Assembly: GCA_941918925.1 (NCBI GenBank)
Contig: OW799233.1
Coordinates: 113,705,833 to 113,769,832 of the forward strand
Source of the DNA: Phyto melanocephala
Taxonomy: Eukaryota > Arthropoda > Insecta > Diptera > Rhinophoridae
Length of the DNA stretch: 64,000 nt
Reading direction: 5' to 3'
Both the position numbers and the translations under genes were made by a program. Position 1 is the first letter of the stretch. Each line of letters starts with the position of its first letter. Shown one piece after another: positions 35,946 through 46,390 of this stretch. The notes under the pieces are model-generated. The model saw only the letters and a program-made list of their open reading frames with translations, did not search any database and was not told the origin of the DNA.

Positions 35946-36555
35946 GGGCCATTATTAGGGGTGTCCCGGTGGACTAGTCAGTAGTGTGCTGGGCTGCTAG
36001 TTTGGGGGTTGCGGGTTCGTTTCCCGCCAGCGACTCTGGATTGGTCTGCTTCTCTTTCTCTTCTACTCTTTATTAAGGCATCACAATGGACCGGAATGGT
36101 CTCCGGGTGAGGGTGTGAGGGTAACTTTGCACCAGCCTTACTTACCTACCTACCTAGTCCCATTATTGTAACTTACCGATAACTAAAGTTAAGATGATAT
36201 CAGACAGATAACTAGTTTTTCGTTATTACAACTTGACTTTAACCTAAAAGTGTCCGATCTGTTAAAGGGAAGATCACTCTAACTTTTAATTTTAACGTGA
36301 GGTTTATAAATTAAAAGTTAACATATTTCCTACGGTATAAAGGAATTGTTTACTATTCGTTTGTCGTTGCCACTTTGTTTTTAAAGAACTAATTAGTTTG
36401 TTAAAATAGTGCTGCAATATTTAAAAAAAAATTACAATTTATTTTACAGGCAGGTTGTAATAACGAAAAATACTTAATGATCAGTTTATTGCTCACGTTA
36501 ACAAACGTTACCTTTTAATAACATTAACTTTGTCGGCAAGTTGTAATAATGGCCC
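35946..36555. mobile_element. PIF/Harbinger-type MITE, second copy, nested
   Basis: Ends GGGCCATTATT (left, cut by the SINE) and inverted GGGCCATTATTACAACTTG at the right, flanked by TTA on both sides. Inside lie several GTTAA/TTAAC palindromic blocks. Without the SINE it is about 400 bp, longer than the copy at 26117-26336. Confidence 0.78.
35957..36159 (+). mobile_element. tRNA-derived SINE, copy 1
   Basis: A tRNA-like head (GTCCCGGTGGACTAGTCAG) carries an A-box-like stretch; the B box GGTTCGTTTCC is at 36014-36024 with one change from consensus. A CT-rich middle (CTGCTTCTCTTTCTC) and a tail of ACCTA repeats follow. The 8-bp repeat CCATTATT at 35949-35956 and 36160-36167 is its target duplication. 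Homologous to 44436-44633. Confidence 0.85.
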
Positions 36556-36888
36556 TTAAAGTTAAAATCAGGTTTTAAGATCAAAACTATTAACAGCTGA
36601 TTTTGCCTTCACACTGCATGTTTAGGTACAACCGGCTTTACCTCATTGTATGTCCAATAAATTAAAAAAAAAAAACAATTTTTCGTAAAAATATGTGTAT
36701 TTCTTGAAGTATTTTTTAATACTTTTGTTAAAATATTTGTTTCGCACACTGTATATCAGCTGTTTTTGTTTGTATGAAAAACTAAGAAATTTTTAGAATG
36801 CGCGCCAAAATAGACCAGATTGTAATGATTGGTTTTAACGTTAAAACCGAATTTAGTGTTAAAATCTTAAGTGTAAAAACACTATAAT

Positions 36889-37560
36889 ATTTATACAATG
36901 TGTTCCGATTTCCATTTGTTTCAAAGTTTACCAAAATATTTGTATGGAAAAACGATAAAAACGTTACTACCTGTCTAATTAAACAACAATATAAGTACTC
37001 TTTTTCTTTATTTTTTAAGTTATTTATTTTTTAACTAATTAATTTTTTTTTATAATTATTATATCGATGACGTATATTTAAAACACTCTAGTGGCACAAT
37101 ATTCCGTAAAATAATTTAAAAATTATGTGCGATTTTGTTGTTAATTTTTAATCAATCTTATACAGTTAATTTTAAGCAATTTTTTCAAAGATTTTAAATT
37201 CAAATTAAGCTATTTTTTTCCAAGTGCTAAAATATTTTGTATTATCCTGTCACGTTGATAAATATTTATTTTAACTTTTGTTATTAAGGGAATGAATAAA
37301 GTATAATTTTTTGATTATAATTACTAACAACAACAACTTTTTGCATAATGTTTATAAAATTTTGTTTATAAGATGTATAAATCAATAACGGAAAAGTTAC
37401 TGAAAACCCTTAAATAAACTCGTGTTGTAGTTAGGGACGTCACACAGAGAAGTATTTGGCCTGAAAAGCTGGCCAATATTATTAAATGTGTTTTTTGAAT
37501 AAAAAGTTTTAATTTTTTAATAGTTTTAGGTTTAGTATGATATAAAAAGTCTAGTGGCAG
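36889..37560. other. A/T-rich intergenic DNA, no gene seen
   Basis: No ends, motifs or frames of note. Confidence 0.4.
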
Positions 37561-37572
37561 ATTTTGAAAAAA

Positions 37573-38229
37573 TTACACTGCGCAACAAAAGTACACTGCG
37601 CAACAAAAAAAAATTTTGTCTACCCTAGAAATAAAAGTATGTGGACTATATGGATTTTGATGCCCTTAATTCAAGTCTGTTTTTCGTTTTTCTCTAGCAC
37701 GTAAGGATTTTCTGTTAAAGGCGTGGCATATTTCACCCCCTAAATTGTTGGGTTGCCTAATATATTTTGTCATAACTTGAAAACGGGTTCTCCGATTTTA
37801 ATAACAGAAGGATCAGAAGATGCACCGCAAAACTATGCTTAAACTAACTATAATTATAGGCGGGTATTATCATTATGAAGTGTTAAAAGTGATGTGAATA
37901 ACAGTTAAAATCAATAATTCAAAATAAATAAAAGTTTATGACGATATAAATGTATAAGAAAAAGTGCCTGGTGAGCAAAAATAGAAGAAATGGGAATATT
38001 TAAAAAAATCGTCAAAAATAATGGCGCAAACTTGCGCACACTTTTATTTTTGTTTCTAAAATAAGAGATTCCAAATTTTACTGTGGTATCAAACATAATT
38101 CGCAGAGATGCTAACCTCACTTTCAAAAACCTTTTCTTTTTTTGCAAAAAAAGTGTATATTTTTTTTTAGCTTTTGAACGAATTGTTTCAACGTAAATAT
38201 TCAACATATTAAAATTTTTTTTCTTTTTT
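37573..38229. repeat. Unclassified repeat with a doubled CACTGCGCAACAAAA motif
   Basis: TACACTGCGCAACAAAA occurs twice head to tail at 37573-37607; a related ACACTGCGCAGTATAAATTT opens a type 2 DINE-1-like segment at 49494. The block then has a GGCGTGGCATATTTC tract. The 119-codon minus frame at 37911-38270 is lysine-rich noise from A-runs. Confidence 0.4.
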
Positions 38230-38545
38230 AAATAACTTTTGGTCAAACCTTTCAGCGAAAAAAAAATCATTGTTAAACCTTTATTCGTTTAGCCGTAAAA
38301 AAATATCATAAAAACATCCAGAAACCGAAAAAAACATTTAAATCTCATATAATTTTCTTCACTTTCCCGACTTTAGCAGGGCCTCAAAGATACAAGTCGC
38401 AACTAAAAGTCTTACAAATTTACAATATAATGTAAAATATTGTTGTCTGTCGAGCTGCGTACGTAGTTCTTAAGATTTTTTAAAATTTAGTTTTGCCTTT
38501 TTGGCCAGCTTTTCAGGTCAAATACTCCTCTGTGCGTCACAGCAT
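38230..38545 (+). repeat. Dispersed repeat, copy 2
   Basis: Partner of 600-935, see there. Shared anchors here: CTTTATTCGTTTAGC at 38279, AAAAGTCTTACAAATT at 38405, CGAGCTGCGTACGTAG at 38451 and CTCTGTGCGTC at 38530. Confidence 0.6.
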
Positions 38546-38726
38546 TTTGGGATGAGTGGGACATGAAACATAAGGGCTTAAAGCAAATAAAAAAAATATT
38601 TTTTTCATTTGCACTAAATGTGCTTCTTATTGAATATTTTTCTTAAACAAGTATTAATTAATGATTTTTAACAAATAAGAAACAAAAAACAAAAAAAAAA
38701 CACAATTCATTACGAAGCCGGCAACT

Positions 38727-38795
38727 TATTTTTGTCATTCCGCGTGTAATTTCTGTAAAATTCAATTTCGATCCCATAAAGTATGGTGGGTCATT
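38727..38795 (+). mobile_element. DINE-1-like fragment, 5' part only
   Basis: TGTCATTCCGCGTGTAATTT and ATCCCATAAAGTATGG are the family's 5' block. The remainder of the element is missing and a mariner fragment follows. Confidence 0.5.
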
Positions 38796-38814
38796 GAATG
38801 GGTGGGTCAATTAA

Positions 38815-39095
38815 ATGTTTTAATCTAAAAATGCAGTAAAACCAAAACGGTTTGAAATTTTGCCAAATTTATTTTTTGTTGTGAAGAACAATTGTTCTGG
38901 TTAAAAATGAAATATTATTTCATTCATATGGCTGACGCTGCTGGCCTCACAGTACCCCCATTTCATCGGACCAATGTTCGAGCATTTTTTCGAGTGTATG
39001 GGATTGTATCTCGGCTATGGCATCACGAATATTTATAAATTCTTTATGCTGCAGAAACGATGCTAAATGGACTAAATACATTGTACGCCCCACAT
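38815..39095 (-). pseudogene. Mariner transposase C-terminus, decayed
   Basis: Minus-strand frames read IRDAIAEIQSHTLEKMLEHW, then after a shift SHMNEIIFHF and a stop at about 38900. The DAIAEI--HTLEKMLE-W order and the final H-NEIIFH match the end of mariner transposases. No terminal repeat seen. Confidence 0.6.
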
Positions 39096-39378
39096 AGGGT
39101 TCATATTACGGATTAATTAAAGAAAAAAGTTCAAGTAGCGTGATAACTAAAAGTACTCGCATTAAGTCAAATAGGCAACGTCTATTCTAAAATTAAGCAT
39201 TTAGTTTAAAAAAATTTCGTTATTAACTCATATTTATCTTGAGTAATTTTTGAAAAGAAATAAATCTAACCATTAAGTAGTGAAGGTATTTATTGAAATG
39301 TTTTGCTTAAATTTAAAATAAAAATTATTTATTGAATTAATTTTCTGTTGCTATTGTCATTGTTTTATGTGTTTTTAT

Positions 39379-39450
39379 TAGAGATGCGCAAATGTCGTTA
39401 TTTTGTTTAGTTTAAAAAATATTGTTATCGTTATCACACGCACATCTCTA
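39379..39450. mobile_element. Very small (72-bp) hAT-type MITE
   Basis: Ends TAGAGATGCGC and, inverted, TAGAGATGTGCG, a common hAT end. Flanks GTTTTTAT and GTTTTAAT form an 8-bp target duplication with one change. Only about 50 bp separate the terminal repeats. Confidence 0.8.
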
Positions 39451-39599
39451 GTTTTAATGTTGTCCCATTTTAAATATTATTTTTTATATGTTTCAGTGCA
39501 ATTTATTTAAATTTTGAAGAATTTTCAAGAACCTCCAAGATTTTGTTAGAATTTTCCGTCTGTTCTAAAAGCTGCCCACATCAAGTTTGTGTGCTTCCC

Positions 39600-40062
39600 T
39601 ACTGTAGATATTGACTTGTAAAGCTTGAAGAGAGTCTGGTTTATTTCGAAAGACCAATGACTTCAAATAACCCCACAAGAAATAGTCTAATGGTATTCAA
39701 TATTACAATTTCTTGAAATAATCGAATCTCTAAACTTTTCTCGCAATAATTTAATTTTTGCATTTGCGGTGCCCCGCACGTAGCCCCGTCTTGTTGAAAC
39801 CAAATGTTGTCAAGATCAACTTCTTTCAATTTCGGCCATAAAAAGTTGGTTATCATCTATCTATACCACTCTCCATTGACAGTAACGGTGTTACCAACTT
39901 CATTTCGAAATAAATACGAACCGATGATTCCACCAGACCAAAAACCACACCAAACTGTCAATTTAGGTGAATTTAATGGTTTTTTATGAATAATTTGTGG
40001 ATTTTCTTCGCACCAGAATCGAAAGTTTTGTTTATTTACTGCACCACTCAGGTGAAAGTGAG
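39600..40062 (-). pseudogene. Mariner transposase, central and C-terminal part
   Basis: Minus strand from 40062: AHFHLSGAVNKQNFRFW, LTVWCGFWSGGIIGSYLF, VTVNGEWYR, a stop, then MITNFLWPKLKEVDLDNIWF QQDGATC to about 39790. Degraded PLDYF, a LVFRNKPDSLQALQVNI-like stretch ends near 39600. The first aspartate lies just beyond the cut at 40062, so the active site is incomplete. At 40062 it meets its own family's C-terminus in opposite orientation. Confidence 0.82.
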
Positions 40063-40275
40063 CCTTAATTTAGTGGAGAAAGCGTTCGAAAATTGGGTTC
40101 ATCGAATTCATTCCTGCAGAAGAAGTCGTGAAGGCCACTTGAATTACGCTTTATTTAAAACTTAATTGTATCGATTTTACTTCACTTTAAATAAAAACCT
40201 TTTGAATTTCCTTAACAATAAGTGTGTTTTTGTTTTAAGAAATTATATCACTCTTATTGGAAAACCTTTTACCAC
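40063..40275 (+). pseudogene. Mariner C-terminal end, inverted against its neighbour
   Basis: LVEKAFENWVHRIHSCRRSREGHLNYALFKT and stop at about 40165, then 3' flank CTTTTGAATTTCCTTAACAA shared with 8100-8175. It runs away from the minus-strand fragment beside it, so the two halves form a head-to-head chimera. Confidence 0.7.
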
Positions 40276-42539
40276 TCACAAATTATTCGATGAAATATTT
40301 TTTGGGTTTCTTCAAACAAACTCTTCTTATGATTATTTTACAAATGTTATGAATATTGACATTTGCTGACATCTCAACCTTTATTCTATATTCCAATAGG
40401 ATAAATATTTTTAAGTCTCTCTTTTTACGTATATTTCCTAAAATTAGACATGTTTCACCATTTTCGATGTTGAATTTTCGACTCTAAATTATTTAAATTT
40501 GGTTCAGAATTATGTTTTTTTTTAATTAAATATAAAACATTATACGCTGGTGATAAGTCAAGTTCACAAACGAAATAAATCTGCAAATAATTTTGGTTTT
40601 AATTTTATATGTAATTTTTTTAAATTTGGAAAGTTGTATTATTCCCTATTTTTTTGTGAGATAAATTTCACTAGATCTGTTTATAATATATTCACACAGG
40701 CGCCTTAATTGTCAATTTATAATATTATCGCAATTAAAGGCCTTTATTGAGCACAATTTCCCATACTAAAAATTATTTATAAATTGAGCAATATATACTT
40801 AATTGTTTCACTTATTGTCAAAAACTCGAAATACAACTCTTGAGAAGTATGTTCAGTGAGAAGAAACTTCTATAGGTGGCATTTCTAATGTCAAACAAAT
40901 AAAAATACAAAAAACAAAAATTAAGAAAATGGAAAATGTTTGATGCAAATTTTAAAAAAAATGTTTAAATAAATTCAAATACATACATATAAGTATATAA
41001 ATATAATTGTAAATATATTTTATGAACAGGAAAAAACTAAATAGAAGGCATTATTTGATGTGGTATAAATACATCGCATTTTTACAACTTTCAAATGCTA
41101 ATGGAGCACGATAAATTGAGTATGTGTGAACACTTATTTTAATTGCTCAATTAATACTTAATTGAAACAATTAAAAATATCTGTCTGAACAGGGTATTAT
41201 TCAGTAACTTCAAAATTAATTAAATAAATAAATATATTTTTATTTATATTAATTACATAAAGCTGTTTAAGTCTACATAATTCCTACTTCCTAATCCATT
41301 GTAACTTACTATTCAAAGCTCTGATACGAATCAGAAGTAAAAACATGAATACAAATAAAACAAACAATACAAATATCATTAATACCTACACCCTCTACAA
41401 CTGCAAAAAGATTTGTAAGTAAATCAAGGTTTAACAAATTGCTTTACACAAAACTGTAACTATTTGCCATTAATTAATATTTAATTGTGTTACAGGCTTA
41501 ATGACGTAAATAATAGTCCTCATACGTTCGGTTGAACTACATGTGTATGTGTGTATACATTATTGCAATAGTTCTTAAATGGTGGTGTACGTCTGAGTTT
41601 GGCAAACAATTAATTGCCTTATTTAAAAAACTAACAAAAATTTATTTGGGGTTTATATAAATGATTTTCAATTAAAATTTGATTAATTAACGCTAAATAA
41701 ATAAGACCGTTAAACAATGGTTTTAAAGTTTTAAATCATCTAAATTTAATATTTTGTCAGTACTAGATAAATGTTGCTACAAATTATTAATTTCAGATGT
41801 TTACTTGCAGCTCATTGAAAAATTCTGTCTGATAAATGCTTTCTGATATAAAATGGAATTAATTAAAAACTCTTAATACCAAGAAATTTATTCAGAAAGT
41901 AAAAATCCAAATCAGTGATCGGCTTTAAGTCGTTTTTTTAAATATTTATAGAGGGTCATAAATTTTAAGTATAAGTGCGTATAAATCATTGAAATTTAAC
42001 TGAGCTGACGTACGCATACCCACAACAACGATGATTTATTAGTACAACTCACAATGACTACATCGTACTTATATTTATAGCGTCCCATATTTATATGATT
42101 TGCAAGACTGCTCACGTTGATTCATATTTTTAAGAAACTACTTATCTTCAAATAATGATGCAAGTTGACTCAACAACAAAAACATTAACAGCTCTCATTT
42201 GTATGAAGAATAAACAATGTTGCCAGGTCGGATGGTCAAGATATTTTTTGGCCGCCAGAAAATTTGCAATTTTACATTGTGTAATATACAATTTTTGCAA
42301 GTATCACTATTTAAGTTTTAAATAAATGCAACTGACTATGGCCTTTAGGCTTACAACAACAGTTATTTTGTGTTTTTTATTTTCATGTTCAAATTTCTTG
42401 CAGCAAATCAAAAAACTGCATTCTTAGGTTCTCACTTAAATTTGAAACATAATACGCAGAAACAAAATCTAAATTCTGTTTAAGAAATCAAAGCAAGCAT
42501 TTTATTTTTACTTGTTGTTTTTAACAATCCACAATTATT
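40276..42539. other. A/T-rich intergenic DNA, one dispersed motif
   Basis: No coding. The stretch 41960-42175 (AAGTGCGTATAAATCATTGA to AATGATGCAAGTTGACTC) resembles 43370-43460 (AAGTGCGTATAAG to AATTCAAGTTGACTT) in the same orientation, which suggests an unclassified repeat flanking the hAT between them. Confidence 0.4.
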
Positions 42540-42547
42540 ATAGTGAA

Positions 42548-43199
42548 CAGCGTTACCACTCAAAAATTATCTATCCGACCAAATTTGCCTATAAAACCAA
42601 CCAAAATCCATTAAAACCGACCAATTTTTTTTAATATTAAATATCAAATTAATGCATACTATGTATGAATTTTTTAAATAAAATTTGATTTTTATTCATA
42701 GTGTTTTTTCATTGCCACATTTGTAGTTTCATCAACAATCAAAGAAATTTATTTTTTTTTTTGTAAAATATATATTAGATTTTTACTTGCGTGCTTTGCT
42801 ATATAGTCAGTTACTAGAACTGATTTTTTCCTGCCACATTTAATAAGTTTTGTTAACACACATCAACTTTTACAATTATGATGGCATGCACAGCGAAGAA
42901 CACAACTACAAAATTCCTTTAGCTTTTCTTGCTGTTATGCGTTTTTTGTAGAAGTAGCACCACCTTACAAATAGGCTTATCGTATTTTTTATAGTCTTTT
43001 ACACACGTGTGACGTTTGCTTTTGATTGTTTTTCGTTGCTGGAAAGAAAATAGTGTTGCCAAGAACTGAAAAATTTAATAGCGACCAGTATTTTAAATAT
43101 CTTAAAATGAATATGGTTCATTTTCCTTAACAGACCAAAATAACGTTTAGCCGACCATCCGACCATTTTGGTCGGAAAAGACCAATAGTGGCAACGCTG
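42548..43199. mobile_element. hAT-type element, 652 bp, with perfect 8-bp target duplication
   Basis: Ends CAGCGTTACCACT and, inverted, CAGCGTTGCCACT. The same 8 bp, ATAGTGAA, lie at 42540-42547 and 43200-43207. CCGACCA motifs cluster near both ends (42577-42625 and 43135-43190) and look like binding repeats. No transposase remains. Confidence 0.92.
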
Positions 43200-43469
43200 A
43201 TAGTGAATGTCAAACTGTAATCTGGCAAGCCTAGTTCAAACGCACCACTTCAAAATGAGTACGCGAGTCATACGTGCTTTTGGTCGTCTTTTTATTTTGC
43301 ATGAACGACAATAGCAATCAACTAAGTCATACGTGTTTATGAATATGAGTACTGTAAGTACCTTTCATTTAAAAGTGCGTATAAGTAGTGAAGACTTTGC
43401 AATAAGTTTGAATGCGTATAAATCAACGAAATAATGAATAATAATTCAAGTTGACTTACTTCATTAGTA

Positions 43470-44030
43470 TTCGTTGCAGATCTCTGATCCAAATATTGGA
43501 TACTGTTCTTTTGTGTGGAATCCTTTTTATTTAGTCTATTTAAATAGGATTGAAAGAGTTCAAAAAATATTTGTGAAGTTTGCGCTACGTAGTAACGAAA
43601 TTATTTTATCATCTTCCTCATATTATGCTCGTTGTTTGCTTTTGGGTTTAAAGCCTCTTTATTTAAGAAGAGCTTTGCATTCTTTTATGATAATTTTTAA
43701 ATTAATAAATGGTTTTATTGATTGCGAATATTTGTTTAATTTAATATCTTTTCGTGTGCCATTTAAGTCTTTAAGATTTAATGATTTATTTTATATATCT
43801 ACTCATAGAACTAATTATGTAATGAATGAGCCAATTGTGCGTAGTTTAAGTATTTTGAATAAAATAAATACTAATTTTAGTTTAGATTTTTCTTTATCTG
43901 AATATAATTTTAAGTTATGTTTAGAAAATAAAGATTTATTAACAATATTGTTAAATATAGTAGGTTGCTAGCCTGTAAGGATTTTCCAATTTGGCTGAAA
44001 TAAATAAATAAATAAATAAATATTGTCGAA
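43470..44030 (+). mobile_element. 5'-truncated LINE copy, jockey-like
   Basis: An open frame of 165 codons (43474-43971) covers the stretch after the polymerase domain of a non-LTR reverse transcriptase: GYCSFVWNPFYLVYLNRIER, VQKIFVKFALR, YARCLLLGLKPLYLRRAL, FRVP and STHRTNYVMNEP. It ends in TAG, and 30 bp later the copy finishes in seven or so TAAA/AATA units as a tail. Lacking catalytic domains, it is a dead-on-arrival insertion. That the frame is still open suggests it is fairly young. Differs from the LINE at 55-58 kb. Confidence 0.85.
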
Positions 44031-44435
44031 ATATGAAAAGAGTTTGTAAAAAATTAATTTTATTTAGTTTCTTAAGTCACAAAGAAAACTTGTTTTTATA
44101 CTGTTTGCCTGTGGTGACATGTTTTGCCATGCCGTCGATTGAGCGATGTCTGTAAATCCGTGTGCCTGTTAAATAAACTTTATGATGCATACCCGTATGT
44201 GGTATCGGACTTTTAGAAATATAATATAATATAAAGAATAATCTATTGAGATATAAGCTTTTTTGCAATATTTCCTAAAATTAATAATTTTTAGTTTTCG
44301 CATTAGATAAATAACAGATATGTTTAGTATTATTTTTGGACAATTCGGTTTATAATCGGCAAAGTTATAAGTAAAATATGTTTAGAAAATCATTATAAGA
44401 TTCCCAAAGCTGCTTATTATTTCTGGACATGATAG

Positions 44436-44633
44436 GTTAGGTAGAACAGGCAGCTGTTGTGCAGCTCACTTGGGTCCATTATAATGAACCCATTGTGATA
44501 CCTGAATAGAAAAGTAAGAATAGAATAGAAAAGAGAGAAGAGAAGCAGACTAGTCCAGTCTCTCGCGGGAATCGAACCCGCAACCGCCAAACTAGCAGAC
44601 CAGCACACTACTGACTAGTCCACCGGGGCACCC
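44436..44633 (-). mobile_element. tRNA-derived SINE, copy 2
   Basis: Reads on the minus strand from 44633: GTGCCCCGGTGGACTAGTCA (tRNA-like 5' part with A-box region), perfect B box GGTTCGATTCC at 44578-44568, then CTGCTTCTCTTCTCTC, CACAATGG and a CTACCTAAC tail. A perfect 16-bp target duplication, TTTCTGGACATGATAG, lies at 44420-44435 and 44634-44649. The length of the duplication is typical of LINE-driven retroposition, and the copy is young. Confidence 0.93.
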
Positions 44634-45184
44634 TTTCTGGACATGATAGTGACACTAAATTACCAGTAGTTGTCTTATATATAAGTAGCTCGAGAAACAA
44701 TTTTTAAAATCGGTTTGAAATTGACTGAGATAAAAAACACTGAAATAAAAATAATTTGGTGTTTTTCCTAAAATTTACAAATAAAAATTAATTTTAAATA
44801 TTGGTATCGAAAAGGCAAAATGGGGTCCAAACAAAATAGTAGAATTCAAACTTTTTAATATCGTTAATAAGGGTATGAAATTGAAGATTTAATTACAATG
44901 TGCAACAAGATTTTATTGCACTAATCTCTTAAGTACAAATCACCATTATTTAAAATTCTATAAGTTTTTTTTTTTAATTTTTTTTTTTTGTAAAATTTAA
45001 GATTTCTGAAGAGGCTGTTCCATACATTTTGTAATAACTTTAAAACAACATACTCGCTTTTGTTAAGCAATCTGACAAGAAATAACATGAAATTACGTCA
45101 GCTTTAAGTCTTTCTAATATTATTTTCTGATTAAGCCATCGGTTCTGAAATTATGGAGGAACAAATCGAAAAAAAAATTTTTGG

Positions 45185-45697
45185 GTTAAATAATAAAATT
45201 TTTTAACTCAAAAAACTTATAAAAAAATAGAAGGCAACAAATAATTTTCAGTTTTTGTACTTGATCTTAAAGGTGCATGTATAAGAAATAAAATAAATAT
45301 TGTTGCATGAAAATCCATGGATAAATTCTAGTTTTATTCTCGATAAAGTAAAAGTTCAAACAATTTCTTTTTTGTAATATAATAAAATTTTTGAATTTAA
45401 AAAATTCATAGAAAATAGAACTAAAATTAATAAGTACCAGTTTTAGTACTTGATCTTAAAGCTGCATGTACTAGAAATAAAATAAATCTTGTTGCATGAA
45501 AATCCATGGATAAATTCTAGTTTTATTCCCGATAAAGTAAAAGTTCAAACAATTTCTTTTTTGTAATATAATAACATTTTTGTATTAAAAAAATCATAAA
45601 AGTAGAAAGCAATTAATAATTAACAGTTTTTGTACTTGATCTTAAAGCTGCATGTACTAGAAATAAAATAAATCTTGTTGCATGAAAATCCATACAT
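45185..45697 (+). repeat. Tandem array of about 185-bp units, nearly three copies
   Basis: The landmark GTACTTGATCTTAAAG lies at about 45257, 45446 and 45631. Each unit also holds AAATAAAATAAAT, TTGCATGAAAATCCATGG and CAATTTCTTTTTTGTAATAT. Units 2 and 3 are closest to each other. No open frame. Confidence 0.92.
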
Positions 45698-46114
45698 ATA
45701 TTAATTAAGAGAATACAGCACATCTTAAAAAAATTTTAAATTCAAGACGGCCATCAGAACAAGATGGCGGATTAATTTCTTTGCCCCTAATATGGTTATC
45801 AAATTAAAGGACTAGAAAAATATAGTATAACTAGAGATAAATGCAAATCCAAAATATCGTCTAAACTAAATAATGTAATTAATAGTGATTTCATTACAGA
45901 ACAATAATTTATAGTTTTGTTTAGGCCATGCTATGCCCCACGATTTAGATTCAGTCTAGTCCATGCATTATAATTAAGAGAACATTTTTAAAATTTTTAA
46001 CAAACCTTTATATTGACAAAGGGTAAATTTAACTGGGCTCGGGCGAATAGAATTCCCCTATTTTTTTTTGTCTCTTTAAAATACATATTTGTGTTGAATA
46101 TTGTAAAATTAATA

Positions 46115-46390
46115 ATTCTGTGGCACAAAGGAATAACTGCTTAATTCTACATAAGCCAAAATTAAAATAATAACAGCATTACAATCCCGCAATTTATCAC
46201 TACCCTAAGACAAATTTTTTTTAAACTATTTTGGACAGCGTTTTATTGAATATTTTAAATATTTTAAAATATTGAAAGTTAAGTTGGGAGCATATCCCGA
46301 ATAATTTAGTTAATTATTTTGGACAACTTTACAGGAAGTTATAGTATAAAAACTTATTGCCTATATTTTTCTTATTGTTACAGAATATGG
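46115..46390 (+). repeat. Dispersed repeat shared with 63325-63500
   Basis: TCTGTGGCACAAAGGAATAACTG-type text, then AAATT-AAATAAT, and CTTATTGCCTATATTTTT 200 bp on, all in the same order at 63328-63490. In both places it follows the decayed end of a DINE-1-like element, so it may be an old extension of that family. Confidence 0.55.

Larger units (their letters stand above)
35931..36882. mobile_element. Outer MITE of a three-level nest
   Basis: With the inner insertion removed, the left end reads GTGTTTTCACACTTAAAG and the right end, inverted, GTGTTTTTACACTTAAGA, with TA on either side. The arms continue imperfectly with GGTTTTAA-type text. No coding sequence. Confidence 0.68.
44097..46070 (+). 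mobile_element. DINE-1-like element, type 1, old, with a SINE and a tandem array inside
   Basis: Start TATACTGTTTGCCTGTGGTG is a mutated family start, followed by CCGTCGATTGAGCGATGTCTG. Late in the element are GACGGCCATCAGAACAAGAT and a degraded end (AAAGGGTAAATT, CTCGGGCGAATAGAATT). Heavily diverged. It contains the SINE at 44436-44633 and the array at 45185-45697. Confidence 0.6.

Noticed and set aside
35957..36035. Possible tRNA gene (B box and tRNA-like arm)
   Set aside because: The acceptor stem does not close, the sequence continues into a SINE body, and a target duplication surrounds the whole unit.
37911..38270. 119-codon minus-strand frame rich in lysine and phenylalanine
   Set aside because: Produced by poly-A/T runs and a dispersed repeat.
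44560..44633. Possible tRNA gene on the minus strand
   Set aside because: Same reason; a 16-bp duplication flanks a 198-bp SINE.
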